In this document: piece by piece, positions 23,424-35,964 of the stretch | Numbering within the stretch: the stretch's first letter is position 1 | Layout: each line of letters opens with the position of its first letter | Assembly (NCBI GenBank): GCA_033439265.1 | Contig: JAVTVX010000013.1 | Coordinates: 18,518,500-18,582,499 of the forward strand | DNA length: 64,000 nucleotides | Direction of reading: 5' to 3' | Origin: Dillenia suffruticosa | Taxonomy: Eukaryota > Streptophyta > Magnoliopsida > Dilleniales > Dilleniaceae | Program-made: the position numbers and the translations under genes | Notes under the pieces: generated by a model | The model's input: only the letters and a program-made list of their open reading frames with translations | Databases searched by the model: none | What the model was told of the DNA's origin: nothing

Positions 23424-24690
23424 TGGTTGCTCAATGGCATATATCTTTTCATTTTCCAGACGGTACCGGTTAAAAGGATGGCAGGAAGTAATGGGGTTTA
23501 GTCTGCGTCAAACGTTGGAGAGGAGCAAAGCTCGTGTCGCATGAGTTAATTTTAGTTGGTTATAGCATTTCATATACTTTTGAAAATGTAGTCACAATCA
23601 TACCTTGGTTGGACTTGGGTATTGTACATGCGACACCTAAATTTGTTTTCTTAAGTTCAAATTTCTTTTCTGATAGTACGTGAGGAACAAGAACAATGAG
23701 GTTTTAAAAGGAAAATAAATAAATAGAGAGAGAGAGAGAGAATTAGGATAGTGACAGTTCATACTTCACAATTCACACTCGAGCAAGCATGCAAAATTAG
23801 AGTGGGGCAGAGGAATCGAGTTCTCATAATTAAAAATTGAAAATTGAAAACTGTGATGGATTCTATTTAAATGATATGACTGCCCTTTACAAATGACAAC
23901 GGAGAGAGACACAGAGAGTGAGAAACAGACAAAGTGATGGAGAAAGAAAGAAAGATACTGACAGGGTGAGAGAGAGAGACGAAGACAAAGCCTTTTAAGA
24001 ACAATATTCCACAGAAGTTGCTTCATATTACTGGCCACCTGACAAACATTAAACAAAATTGAAAGTATAGTAAGCTTATATATATATACATATAAATTCA
24101 AAGTATAGTAAAAATATAAAATATAATTTATTAAAATTAAAAACTAAGATGACAGAATTTTTTATTTCTTAATTAAAAAATTTTTTAATAAGAAAAAAAA
24201 AAGAAATTTGTGAGAGGAGAAAATAAAATTTAAAAATTTAAAAATTTAAAATTGTGTATATTAGTGAAAACATAAAAGATATATACCTATAATTAAATAT
24301 TTTATTAGAATTTGGATTTTGAAAGGTGAGACCATCGTTTAGAAAATAAAATGAAAAAAGGAGAATTGTGAAAATATCGTATATTATATGGGTATGTAAT
24401 AAATGTATAGATTTGTATTTATATAACTTATTTTCTAACCTAACAGTGGTCAATACGATATATTATATAGTTATATATATAATAAATATACTCTTAATGT
24501 TGTCTTGATCTACAGTAAATATTGTATTCACATAATAGTAAATATTGTGTTATCAAAATTATACTAATAAAAAAATAATTTAAATAAAAAATTATTTGTA
24601 ATTATTTATGAGAAAGTGACAAAATTAATATTATTTTTATTCATAGGTAATATTAAAAAAATTAAAAGAATTTATATTTTTTTTAAAAAA
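23421..24690. other. AT-rich intergenic DNA
   Basis: No supported gene. It contains GA-rich microsatellite patches at about 23724-23742 and 23894-23975, and AT-rich low-complexity DNA. Short open frames are compositional accidents. Confidence 0.4.
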
Positions 24691-25022
24691 AAGGGGGAAG
24701 TAGCGATTGTTCCCTCGTCCCTTGACTCCGCCACCGTGCACCGTGCGCGAATCCCTTGGTCTCAGGATATATCCACCATTGCTTTTATCTCCATTGAACC
24801 ATACCTCGAACCCGATGAGGGAAGGTCCTCCACTTGTTATTTTACGAAACAAAGTAGTCTCTTTCTTCAATGTGCAAGCGGGGTTTTGGGTAGAGAAGGC
24901 GATGGATAGGTTGGGGATTGAGAGATTCTTAAAACCTGACAGCGCGGCTGCATTCTTCACTTCCGACAAAGAGAATCTTAGAAAAGCGACAAAAAGGAAA
25001 CCTTTGCTTTCGGATCTGTAGT
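24691..25022. other. GC-richer island of unknown origin (possible organellar insert)
   Basis: This roughly 330-base block is clearly less AT-rich than its surroundings and is open on both strands for 100 or more codons (plus: ...FWVEKAMDRLGIERFLKP...; minus: MSEVKNAAALSGFKNL...). Sharp composition edges plus open frames on both strands suggest an insert rather than local genic DNA. The base usage reminds me of plant mitochondrial DNA, but I do not recognise a gene, so the source is a guess. Confidence 0.3.
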
Positions 25023-25376
25023 AATTAAAATTGCTTGTTCTAATATCAAATAAAATTGTTAAATTTCTTAAGGGTCAACCATGGTTCTGGTCCTGGTAAG
25101 GTTCAAAGAGGAGGATCGGTTGAGAAACCAAAGAGATAGTTATGTAGTTACTGATCAGTATTAATATTTATAATATCTGATAATTCAAAAATAATATTTA
25201 CTTTTAAATACTATAACTATCGATACATATTGATATTTTAAAGTGACTCTATACCCTTTCTTCGGATATTCAAGAAGAAAAGACCATATATAATCATCTT
25301 CGATAAATTTAAATATTAATACTGATGTTTCTTCTGATTTTTCTTCTACTAATTTTTACTTGTTCTAATTTTCAAT

Positions 25377-25672
25377 CTCCATCCATAAGCTCTTAATCAG
25401 AGGCGGCTCCTTTTGAATGTCGCCTAGTCCCAAAATATATATATATTTTTTAGCATGTATATTATATGGTTGAAAATAAAAGACCATAATGGTGGTCCTA
25501 TTAAAATTAAAGCAACCGATTACTAAACTAGAAGAAAATGAAGGGGCGACTGGCTTCTTCTGAATTTTTTTTTTTTGTTTTTTTTTAATATACAAAGTTT
25601 TACTTACTGTCTGCATCCCATAAGTCTTAATCGAAGATGGCAACTTTTGAATGTGGGATGGTCCCAAAATGT
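25377..25672. repeat. Diverged direct repeat of about 60 bases
   Basis: Two related segments lie in the same orientation at 25377-25437 and 25611-25671, each running from CCATAAG through a CTTTTGAATGT motif to GTCCCAAAAT. They are about 230 bases apart and differ by several changes. The rest of 25023-27344 shows no gene; it includes a SINE-tail remnant at about 26050-26110 and the upstream region of the CXE15-type gene. Confidence 0.5.
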
Positions 25673-26777
25673 TTTTGTTTATTTGGTTTTTTTTAACCGC
25701 CGAATGAAGCTTGTTTTGATATTATTAGGCTTGGACGTTTTAGGGACAAGCAACCAAACTTGTTGTTTTAAAGGTAATATGTTTAAATACAAATTTATCA
25801 AGTGAATTAATGCTTAAGACATGCCACACGAAGCCTTCCGATTCCCATTGTTGCCAAAGACCCCGCAAGAGAACGCTGCATTTGACAAGGTTTGCCACGA
25901 AGCCCAAGAACAAGCACAAAGCACAAATTTGTTGAGCTTGGAAATAGAGATTATAAAATGAAACGAATGAGAATGATAATATTGTCTTATTTTTGATGAT
26001 GAACACTAGTGTTATTTAGGCAACAAATTGTAAATTTAGTGTCGAAAGAATTAACTTCTGAATTAAGTATCACAATTACTCGAATCAAATTAGTCGAGTT
26101 TTTAGATAATAATTGTCAAATAAAAAAATGTATTGTTTTTCTGGTACATTTCATTGGACAACACAAATATGAAAATAAGGAAGAATTAAGATAATGCTTC
26201 TCGCCTTCTTTGGGACAAGAAGGTTGTTGAAATTCTCAAGTCAAATTCAAACTTGGACGTTAGGGTTAGTTTAATAAACAGGGTATGAGTCGTAGGGAAA
26301 TTGTTAATTCCAAAATTAGCCGGAGAAAAGAAACCTCCCCTGTTTTTAAAATAAGGAGGTGAAAAAACTGATGTTAGTTCCTGAAGACTTGGGAAGTGTT
26401 CATAAAATAAGGGACCCCTACAAATTAAGAAATATTAAAGATGGTCTAAATGTTGGAGAAAGGCAGGTGGGGCGATTCTGGGGATGATTCTTTTTGGCAT
26501 TATATTGGATAGAACTGGAAAAGAAAATTTGTAGGTAAATTATTGAAGACTACACTTAACATCTTTCTTTATAATGGTGGGGGAGTTGGATTGTTTATTT
26601 CAGTATATTCGAATATTTCCCTGCAAGTCATGGGTATCAAACAAGCACCCTTCGTGCTGTGCCCATGATTAAAAAGTAAAGAGTTCCACGCTGCGATGAG
26701 GCCAAAGCGATGTCATGTTGGTGACAGCCACAAGCACACGGTCCAATTGACCTTAACCAATAGCACTTCCATCTTTT

Positions 26778-26790
26778 CCACGTAACGTGG
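26778..26790. promoter_or_regulatory. Paired ACGT elements upstream of CXE15
   Basis: CCACGTAACGTGG holds two ACGT cores facing each other, the core bound by plant bZIP factors. It lies about 555 bases before the CXE15-type ATG, close to a CCAAT motif at about 26755. The regulatory role is inferred from motif type only. CT tracts at about 26822-26841 and 26912-26926 follow. Confidence 0.35.
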
Positions 26791-27323
26791 ATCTAATTCT
26801 AGGATCATAAAATTCAAACCACTCTCTCTCTCTCTCTCTCTATCATGCGCTATTCAATCATCAATTTATGCGGTACCATCTTACTGTTCACATACACAAA
26901 CAGCCACCCACTCTCTCTCTCTCTCTCGGGCTCTCACTCACACACACACACACGCACGCACAAATATTTCATTTTCAGACAAAGGTTGTCTTTAATTTGT
27001 ACAAAATTTTAAATTATATTATTGAAAATACTATTTTCACAAGTTTAAAAAATTAAATATTATACCCATACTGACTTAACCTCTTTTTTTTTTTTTTTTT
27101 TTTTCTTTTTTTTTTTACCATTTAAACACAAAAATTAGTAACAAAGTCCAACCACAAAATTAAACTAATGGGTCGGGATCACAATCTAACCCTAAATTAC
27201 AAAATTACCCCTCGCCAGCTCAAATTTTCCCACTCCTCGCCCCATTTTCCGACCTTATAAGTCCACCCCATTATCTCTCTCTCCTCCCCACTGCCCGCCA
27301 TATCCCAAGAGGCAAAAACAAAG

Positions 27324-27344
27324 AAGAGAGAGAGAGAGAGAGAG
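27324..27344 (+). repeat. GA microsatellite directly before the CXE15 start codon
   Basis: Nearly uninterrupted GA repeats end at the start ATG at 27345. The tract should lie in the transcribed leader. Confidence 0.85.
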
Positions 27345-30300
27345 ATGGGTTCACTTCCGCACATAGTAGAGGACTGCAAAGGCATACTCCAAGTTTACAG
27401 CGATGGCACCATAACACGTGCCTCCCAAATAGACTTCAACATTCCCACCCATGACGACGGTTCCGCCATTTGGAAGGATTTGGAATTCAATACCTCCCAC
27501 AAACTTCGGCTCCGTCTCTACAAACCCGCTTCGGCTAACCCGGAATCCAATTCCCGGTTCCCAATCCTTTTCTATATCCACGGCGGCGGCTTCTGCGTTG
27601 GCTCCTGCTCCTGGCCTAACTTCCATAACTGCTGTCTCCGGCTAGCCTCCCGGCTCCAAGTCGTGGTAGTTTCTCCCGACTATCGGCTTGCTCCGGAGCA
27701 CCCGCTTCCGGCTGCTATTGATGACTCGCTGAGTGCTCTCAAGTGGCTTCAGAGCCAAGCTCTTGGTGGTGGTGATGTGTCGCTAAGTAGCCGTGTCGTT
27801 GACTTTGACAGGGTTTTCTTCCTGGGTGATTCGTCTGGCGGGAATATTGCGCACCACATAGCTGTTCGGACCGGGTCAGGCTCGGTTGATTTCAGTCCGA
27901 TTCAGGTACGGGGTTATGTCTTGTTGGCGCCATTTTTTGGCGGGTCTGATAGGACCGAGTCTGAGCTGGGTCCTCCCGAGGGTTTGCTCAATTTGGATAT
28001 CCTCGACAGGTATTATTTTTCACCCGATAATCTGTTTCAATTTATCTACTTAAAATTTTATTAAAAAATTAGTGTATTTTACACATGGAAGAGGCTAAAA
28101 TTTTATCATAGTATATTGAAAAAGAAATACAAAGAGAATAAAAATTATAATTTTTCACAAACAATTAACATTTTAAAATTTTAATTAAATAATATTTTAA
28201 AAATATTTAAACACATTTTAAAGACTTTTATTTAATAATACATATTAAAATTCTTCTAAAATTATATATATTAATTTTTTTTTCCTTGCTTTGACACTTT
28301 ATTCAAATATAGTATGGTCAATGTGCTGCAAGATCATATCCTGACATCAGTTTTGGTGCGCAAAGGACATCAGTAACACCATAACTTGAGTAGATAAATA
28401 TTTATTATTTATTATCATATTATCTTAAAAATAACTACTATTGTTCCTAAATTTTATGGTTAATATAAAATCTATCACAAGCTATCCTTGTTTTAGGTAG
28501 TAGAAAAAACAAAGGCTGCTATTTATGAGTAAATTTTGGCCGTAGCCGAGTTCTATATATAACTTTTGAAGCAACGTTGACATCACAAGATTAAGAAATT
28601 CAAATTCTAGTAATACAAAATTAAAAAAAAAATGAATGAAAAGCACACAATCCCAGGATGTTCTTGATCCTAGTAAACTTTGAAGAACTTGTTCGAAAAC
28701 ATTGAAGTTAATTTTCAAGTTTTTTTTTTTTTTTTTTTTTTTGGCTAACTAATTCACCATAACATTGGCGAAAGTATGTTTCAAGATAGCATAATATACG
28801 ATAAAAATATAGATACCCAAATCTTTTTTTTTTAATTTTTTTAAAAATAAATAGTAAAGCTTCATTATAAAACGAGGGAGAACTGGTGAGAAGAGACTAA
28901 AAAGATTAAAATAATGGGTCAAACCATAAAGGATGGTTCTCTTTCTTCACGTGTGTTGATAATAAAAGTTTTTTTTTTTTTTTTTTTTTTGTAAAAAAAA
29001 TGAAAGAAAAGAAAAATCTCAAAATTGTCGGCACCAATTGTCATCAAATTTCAAATCTATGATGACATGATTAAACATCCATTCGGTGCATTGCTTTTTG
29101 GAAGATTCAATCGTTTTAAGGGGTCTAATCACCAAATAATTAAAAATATAATTCTTCAAGTGCCATCATGGGGGGCTCATGCCCTAATCTTATCGACTGT
29201 GGAAGCAGATGGGCACGTGGAAATCATTTCTGAAGTCAAGCAATTTGAACAAATTTTGAGAAAATATAATGTATTTAAGGGGACAGTTATTTTTAATACT
29301 AAAATTCGTTGATATAAAAACATTTTTATATTTATTTACTTAGAATTTTTTTATATGTCCCACTAAAAATAGTTTGTTTTGATTGGGAAATATTGTAATG
29401 AAAAAAAAATGGATAAAACTAAGTATTTAAGAGGAAGTAAGAGAATAAAATTGGATATCAAGACCATATCTAAATATCAATAAATTTTTACCCAAAAAAA
29501 AAAAATTAGAAATAGAGATTTAAAGCTCTCAGCACCATTTAGAATCATATGAAAAATTTTGATTTCACACTGACTTTATTTTCTGACCAGATATATTTTT
29601 TTTAAAAAAAGGGAATATCTTTGCAACTAATTAACATCAGACAACCTTGAAAGTTATCTTTGGAAAATATATATACGAGGATGACCAAACAGTAAAATCC
29701 ACTTTGCGAAATATGATGAGGTTCACAATCATTTGCTTCGCCAATGCCCTTATCCTTCGCTTTACACGTATACTGCCCCCTCCCAACATCCTTAGTGGCA
29801 GTGGATGATTAATATCTTTTTGGAGCAATGATTTTTATAAATTTATTCAAAAGGTTTTCTCGTGATTTTTATTTTTTATTTTTTCAACATCGATATATAA
29901 TTTTTATTTGATTAATTCAGTTCAAATACTGTGTAACATTCATTTTAAAGATTAACTTTTCTAAATTCTTTTTCACTATTATCATAACTCAAATTCGAGA
30001 CCTTTAATCCATTCTAAGAATTAATTCTCCTATTTTAGGGGTTAACCCATTCTAATGCACCTTTTATTTTATAAAAGAAATTACTAAACGTATTAGCCAC
30101 TTTATTTTACCGCTTGAATAACTTATTTTTATGTTTTAATAAGGTCTGGAAAAGGTTTCGGACAATAATTATTATTATTATTTTTTATGGTATAAGAATT
30201 TGAATATGTGATTATCAGATTGGAAAAGCAAAATTTGTACGACTAGTCTGTCCCTTTGGAACAAGTGGACAATTATTTCTTTAAAAAGAAAAGATTGCTT

Positions 30301-31207
30301 ACCGTAGTTACAATATTTTACTATAATAACATATTAAGCTATACTCCTAAAACTTAAAAGAAGCGAGAACAGATTGTTTTCTTCTTTCAATTGTTGCATT
30401 TTTTTCTATAGGGCAGTGAGCCGTACGAATATGGAGTATAGTGTTAGGGAGTACTTTCTACATATACATATTGACATAAATGTGATATAACATAGAATTC
30501 AACAAACTTGTCAAATAATACTGTCTTAATCTATTATTGTCTTTTTTTCACCATTATTATCCGAAATTACACTCTTACTGATCCGATTTAAGTGTTTACG
30601 AGAGATCATATTTAAGAGATGACTCCAGTATAGTTTTTTATTTTTAAATTTAAATTCAAAATTTAGCTAAAAGAATTAATACCTTATCTCACTAAATTAA
30701 TTATTGTTTGCCTCTATTATTGTCTTTATCTGTTGTTTGCTATCAACTACCATCGTTCACAAATATATACATGGACCACATTGGCACAAGCATATAAAAC
30801 CCTGATTTGGTTGGGAAATCATATATGGGTTCCTTCTCAATGAATCAATTCATTTGTTTGTACTTGTAAATCCAATTCTTTTGGGTGTTTTTGTAAATAG
30901 GTTTTGGAGGCTATCACTGCCAGCTGGGGAGACAACTGACCACCCATGGGTCAACCCATTTGGGCCCAGAAGCCCAAACCTTGAGAAAGTGACTCTAGGC
31001 CCAATGCTGGTTTTAGCCGGTGGAAATGAATTATTGAAAGATAGGGTTGAGGGGTATGCAAAGAAACTTAAAGAGATGGGAAAAAATGTCGAGTATGTGG
31101 AGTTCCCAGGGGAGGAACATGGTTTCTTGACAAATGATCCATACTCTAAAGTGTCGAATAAGCTTTTGAATCTCATCGATGAATTTATATCTGCAAAGTC
31201 TAATTAG
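27345..31207 (+). CDS. CXE15: CXE15-type carboxylesterase (strigolactone-hydrolysing family)
   Basis: Joined CDS 27345-28009 and 30901-31207 gives 323 aa; the donor AG|GTATT and acceptor AATAG join the Arg codon of LDR-FWRLSLP cleanly. It is a plant class I carboxylesterase (alpha/beta hydrolase 3 fold). The oxyanion-hole HGGG lies at residues 79-82, the nucleophile Ser163 in GDSSG (161-165), Asp269 in NELLKDR and His295 in EEHGF, so the catalytic triad is complete. Segments such as FDRVF.GDSSGGNIAH and LLAPFFGG match what I recall of Arabidopsis CXE15 (At5g06570), which cleaves strigolactones and so lowers their signal. The first exon is GC-rich, while the 2.9-kb intron is AT-rich. MYOB7- and JMJ22-type genes follow, as I recall for Arabidopsis chromosome 5. 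No signal peptide is seen. Confidence 0.93.
28010..30900 (+). other. Large AT-rich intron of the CXE15-type gene
   Basis: It contains T runs at about 28719-28742 and 28970-28990, and a degenerate SINE copy in minus orientation at about 29885-30060 (the tail motif, inverted, reads TGAACTGAATTAATC). An open frame of 95 codons at 29025-29312 has no recognisable motif. The intron has probably grown by repeat insertion. No other gene is supported. Confidence 0.6.
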
Positions 31208-32604
31208 ATTATTTATATGATATCTGTACCCAATAATGAATCTCATTGAATTTATATAGTTATGATGAGTAGCTAGCTCTCAAAATTCCCAGAGGTGCTT
31301 TTTGCCTTTTCTAATCTTGTGATTCTGTGCATGTTTTATTGTCTATTTTGTGAAGCATTTTTCCTTTTCTTTCTTTTAGAAAATGTTATAAAAGTATGGG
31401 AATTTTGTGGGAATTTTAGAAAATGTTATATGTACCCAATAAAAGCATTTCTTTCTTTCTTTTCTAATCTTGTGGGAATTTTGGGTATAGTATTGGTATA
31501 CAATTGTACTTTTAACCTGTAAAAGTATGTGATTGCCTTCGTAATAAACTCCCATTCAAGTGTAAAGATCAAACCTTTTGTACACCCCATGACCCCAAGA
31601 TCATGTGATTAACGTGGTATTTTTAAGGTACAGAAACACAAGTAATTCTTTCAAAATTTATTAAGAGAGTTTCTAAAATCTTACTTTTGCCTTCTATTTA
31701 AAAAATTTTAAACCTAGATAAAACAATTAGTGAGATTTGAATTTAAGAGAAATTAAAACTTGGTTTGTAGGAGATAAATTTGCAATTTGGAAAAAGAAAA
31801 TGTTTTTTAAAAATAAAGCTTAAGTCGTGGATATGCCAAACAATCAAAACAAAAAGGTTTAAAGTCGGTCACTCTTCTAGAATAGTATTTGAGCTAGAAA
31901 AAGACTACAGTCGCTCATTTTCTTGAAATCTCAAAATCATCGAGGACAAGAGTAATGATTGAGAATATAACCATTTTAAAAGAAAAAATAAAAATAAAAA
32001 ACAACCAAATGAAGATAAAAATAAGATAAATTTTATTAAATTTTTATGGATATAACGATAAAACTTTATATTCTCTTAATTATTGATCGTAAATTTAAAT
32101 TATGAAAGTAAAGAAATGAGATTTAAAAGGGTTAATTTTTTAATCAATTTATAATATTTAAATCGAAAAATCCGGTTAACAAGGCCCACGCTCGTCCTAG
32201 TGTACAACTTTACAACGTTAACTATTAGTTTGGGCTGATGTAGACCGGATATGTTTGACCATTGAATGGACAATTTTCTTTTTCTTTCTCTCCAATTCCA
32301 GGATATTCAAGGTTGAGCTTTGAAAAGGTAATAACGCTGACAATAATGTTCTAAACCTCTTGCTGGATGTTGTAATGGAAAGATTTATACCCTTTGTACA
32401 CAAAAAATATATATAATAATTAAATTATGTGTGGATTGTGTGCTTTTCTTTTCTAAAGTTTTAACGGAAAATTAACATTCGTCGATTATCTTATTTTTAA
32501 GTATTATATTAATCTCCCCATTTATACGATTTCATCTTTCTTGATTAAGTTGTTGTTATCGTTATTATTATTATTATTATTTTGCATATGCATGCATGTA
32601 TAAG

Positions 32605-32640
<36 letters not shown>

Positions 32641-33400
32641 TATACTTTAAGGAAAGCAATATTTTATTTTATTCTTCTAATCCCTAAGAGTGACAATGGA
32701 ATTTTTCAATATGGACCTTGACTTGTTTATGCAAATTAAGTTTAAGTAACTAACCTTCGATTTTATCGCATTATTTTTCAATTGTTTTTTTTTAATCCAA
32801 CTGGTCATAAAATAAGAATGATTTATATTTTTAAAACTATAATTAAAATTATTTTGCAAATTGGTATAATATACAAAATTCTAATTTCTCATAGGAGAGG
32901 GGGAAAAAAAAGGAACCATTCGTGTGTCGTCAAACTATAAAAAATAAATTAACCTACTTCACAAAATATTAGTATACAGTGAGTAAGTGTATCTTCTTAG
33001 ATAATTGTGGATTTATTTCTTTTAAGGAAATAAAAATAAAAATACGAGGGTTTGAAAATAAATTAAACTAATAAGTTAAATTAAGAAAAGAAATAATTGA
33101 CTTAGAAAAATAAATAAATACTCAAAACTAAAGAAATAAAAATTAATGAAAAATCAATTTTTAACTAAAGGACTTATATCTACCTTGATTCGAGTTAATT
33201 GATCATCGATCTATTTAATAAATTCAACAAATTATAGATAAATTAGTTATAGTTATTCAACAAATATCAAATAATCAATTTCTTCTTATTATGTTGATAA
33301 TTAAAAAAAAAAATTGAATTATTTCTCTGATCAAAAGATAAATTTAGAGAAATTTTTAAGATTTAAAGTTTTAACGGACATACAATGAGTTTATCTAAAT
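31208..33400. other. CXE15 3' region and AT-rich intergenic DNA
   Basis: The CXE15 3' untranslated region lies at the start (AATAAA-like signals near 31437 and 31542). The rest is AT-rich with an ATT repeat near 32562-32581 and a TG repeat at about 32614-32640. No coding or RNA gene is supported. Confidence 0.5.
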
Positions 33401-33414
33401 TAAATTATTGATAT

Positions 33415-34795
33415 AGATTTTTGGAATGATAGATGGGTGGGTAACGACAGACTGATAGATTATGTCATTCTTCCCCAACCGAGAGAGTTCCCAAGGTTTA
33501 AGGTGAAGGACTTTATTGATATTGATGGTGGACGGAATCTCCAGGTTCTTTACAATTGGGTGGTAGCTGAAAAGGTTGAGGAAATTAAAGAAATTATGAT
33601 TCCTCGAAGGGAAGAAGAGCAAGATTCAGTTATTTGGAAGGCCTCTCGTCGTGGTAGGTTCACGGTATAGAGAGTGCCTATAATCTTTTGCAGCGGGGGC
33701 AGGAGAATGTTGGTCAAGGTGAGGAGCTTGGAGGTGGATTTGGAGAATGAAGAGCCCATAGAGGGTCAAGTTTTTCCTATGGACTGCAGCCTTGGGAAGA
33801 TGTTTGACAAATGAGGAAAGAAAGAGAAGAGGCCTTACGCAAGAGGATAAATGTCCTCAGTGTGAGGAGACGAAGAAGAATCTGTGGCTGTAGAAATTGG
33901 AGGCGTCTGTGGCCAGACATGGAAAAAATGGAGAGTTTCTGGGAAGGAGAAGTGAGGAGTTGGTTACAGAAAGGGTTGGAGAACAATTTTGGACCTGCCT
34001 TTCTCAAAATCGCAGCTTCTTCCCAACGGTCATATGGACGCTTTGAAAGAGAAGATGCAAGTTAGCCATGGAGGGAAGTAGGAAGGATGATCAGGCGGTG
34101 GTGAGGAGGATTCAAATTTTGAGTAAAGAGTGGAAAGAAGCCTTTGCTAGAACCATCGACAATACTGAGAAGATTAATCCGTATTCCGTAGGTGTCTTGG
34201 AAGCCGCCCGATAGAGGGAGAGTTAAATTAAACTCGGATGGAGTTGTCTCCCCAGTCTCCAAGGAAGCAGGTGCGGGTGGGCTACTGAGAGGGGAGGAAG
34301 AAAATTGGATAATGGGATATATCGTGAACATTGGGCGTGTGGATATTATGACGGCGGAATTGTGGGGCCTGAGGGAGGGATTACGCCTAGCCAAGAGTCT
34401 CAATATAAAACACCAAGTAGAAGTGGATTGCATGGCCTTAGTCCACCTCATGAATGATGGGAAGGAGCTTCAGCATCCTCTTCATCTCATGGTTCTTGAA
34501 TGCAGAGAGTTGATGACAGATCTGGGCGTCCCTAAAGTGTCTCATGTGTTCAGAGAAATGAACAGATAACACTGATTATCTTGCAAGCATGGGGAGAGAG
34601 GCTTCTTCCGGAGTGACTATTCTGGAGAATCCTCCTCAAGCTCTATGTGTGCTGCTTTCTGAAGACAAGGAAGGTCAGAAGGTTTTCAGAGGGAGCATGA
34701 CTAGCTTTTGTTAGTTGGGCTCATTGGGGCCTCGTTTTGTCTCCTTGTTTCCTTTCGTTCTTTCTTTCCTTTTCACAAAAAAAAAAAGAAAGAAG
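33415..34795 (+). mobile_element. Truncated, broken LINE (plant L1-like), 3' end with RNase H
   Basis: Two protein pieces are typical of the 3' part of plant non-LTR retrotransposons. At 33415-33670 lies the segment after the reverse transcriptase (FWNDRWVGN-like start, ending IWKASRRGRFTV). At about 34190-34570 lies an RNase H-like (RVT_3) domain (KLNSDGVV..., AGAGGLLR, AELWGLREGLRLAKSL). Between them the frame is lost several times, with stops and shifts, so no working protein remains. The element ends at an A-rich tail (34780-34796) after a TTTCC-rich 3' tail. The 5' part with endonuclease and most of the reverse transcriptase is absent, as is usual for LINE copies. I did not find clear target duplications. 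Confidence 0.75.
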
Positions 34796-34796
34796 T

Positions 34797-35590
34797 AATT
34801 GGAAGCTACTGCATTAAAGGGGTTGAAATTGATGACAAGATATTAGATCTCAATCTTCAAAATCTGTTGATTTTCCCCAGTTTATATATTTATATATGTT
34901 TTACCCAAAAAAACCCAAAATTTCCAAGTAGGACATTGAAGAGTCATTTTTGGAGTCTTAAGGGCAGGGGGTTGGTTGGCAGTCTTCTATTCTGGGGGGG
35001 GGGGGGGGGGGCGGGGGAATTGGATAAAGACTTTGTTGCAGGCGGAGGCAGGTGCATGTCTAAAGATTGAGTTGGTGCCCTAAAATCTCGATTCCAAAAA
35101 TATCAAATTTTAATTAATAATTTAGTTTAATATAAAAGTGTTTTTTTATACTAATCCATTGTCTTGTTTTCACTAAAAACCTAGCAAGAAGCCAACCAAA
35201 TGACGCGGTCTTTCTGTTGGTCTCCGACCACTCTCTCTCTCTTCCAGCTAAACAAATCACACTCTCCTAATTCTAAATCCCAAATTTGAGCCGTCCGTTC
35301 TTGGCCATTTTTTTTCCTTTTTGTGTTTACTTTTCTTTACTCTCTCTCTCTCATCCCATTTTGCTGTCTCTCTCTCCTCTCTTTAATTCCTGTCAGCTCG
35401 AGACCCAACAAATAAACAGGAGGGGAGAAAAAAAAATAGAAAGAGACGAAACGAAAACATGACCTAGGGTTTCAAATTCCCTCCTTTTTTTAATCCCCTC
35501 CCATTCAGTTTCCCTTTTCGTTTTCCCTCGCCGTAATCACTGGAAGTTAAGCAGGGAAGATCTTCCGGTGCTTCCAGATTGCAAAATTTC
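34797..35590 (+). other. Region upstream of MYOB7, with CT-rich leader
   Basis: It contains a G run at about 34996-35011 and CT-rich patches at about 35230-35243 and 35340-35382, typical of plant transcribed leaders. A short leader intron is plausible from TTTCTG|GTACTT (35599) to ATTGCAG (35693). No gene besides MYOB7 is supported. Confidence 0.45.
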
Positions 35591-35964
35591 GCTTTCTGGT
35601 ACTTTATCTCTCACTCTCTCTCTTCCGACAAAAATATTTTGTGAAATTTCTTCTGAGTTTCTCTTTTTTGTTCTTTTGTTTGGGAAATTGCAGGTACGAA
35701 GATAATTTGTAATTTCTATGGAATTAAAGGGAAGTTAGCTTCTTGCGTTGTTTAGTTAGGACTATTTATTTTGTCTTCGTGAATTTTTGTGGGTCTGGAG
35801 AGGAAAAAAAATTTTCTTGGGGGAAACTAGGGAAAGGGGGTAACATTTTGATGAATTCATTTTTATTTAATTTTTTATTTAGATTTTTGGGAATTTAAGG
35901 CTTGTTAGGTCGGTTAGGTTCTTGATTTTTGCATTCTGGTGGACGCTTGAATGCTCGAGCTTTT

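Noticed and set aside
29025-29312. Open frame of 95 codons in the CXE15 intron
   Set aside because: No recognisable domain; it lies inside a well-supported intron and starts after low-complexity DNA.
35929-35964. Extended MYOB7 N-terminus starting at a TTG codon (HSGGRLNARAF)
   Set aside because: Plant nuclear genes normally start at ATG; the first ATG in frame is at 35965.
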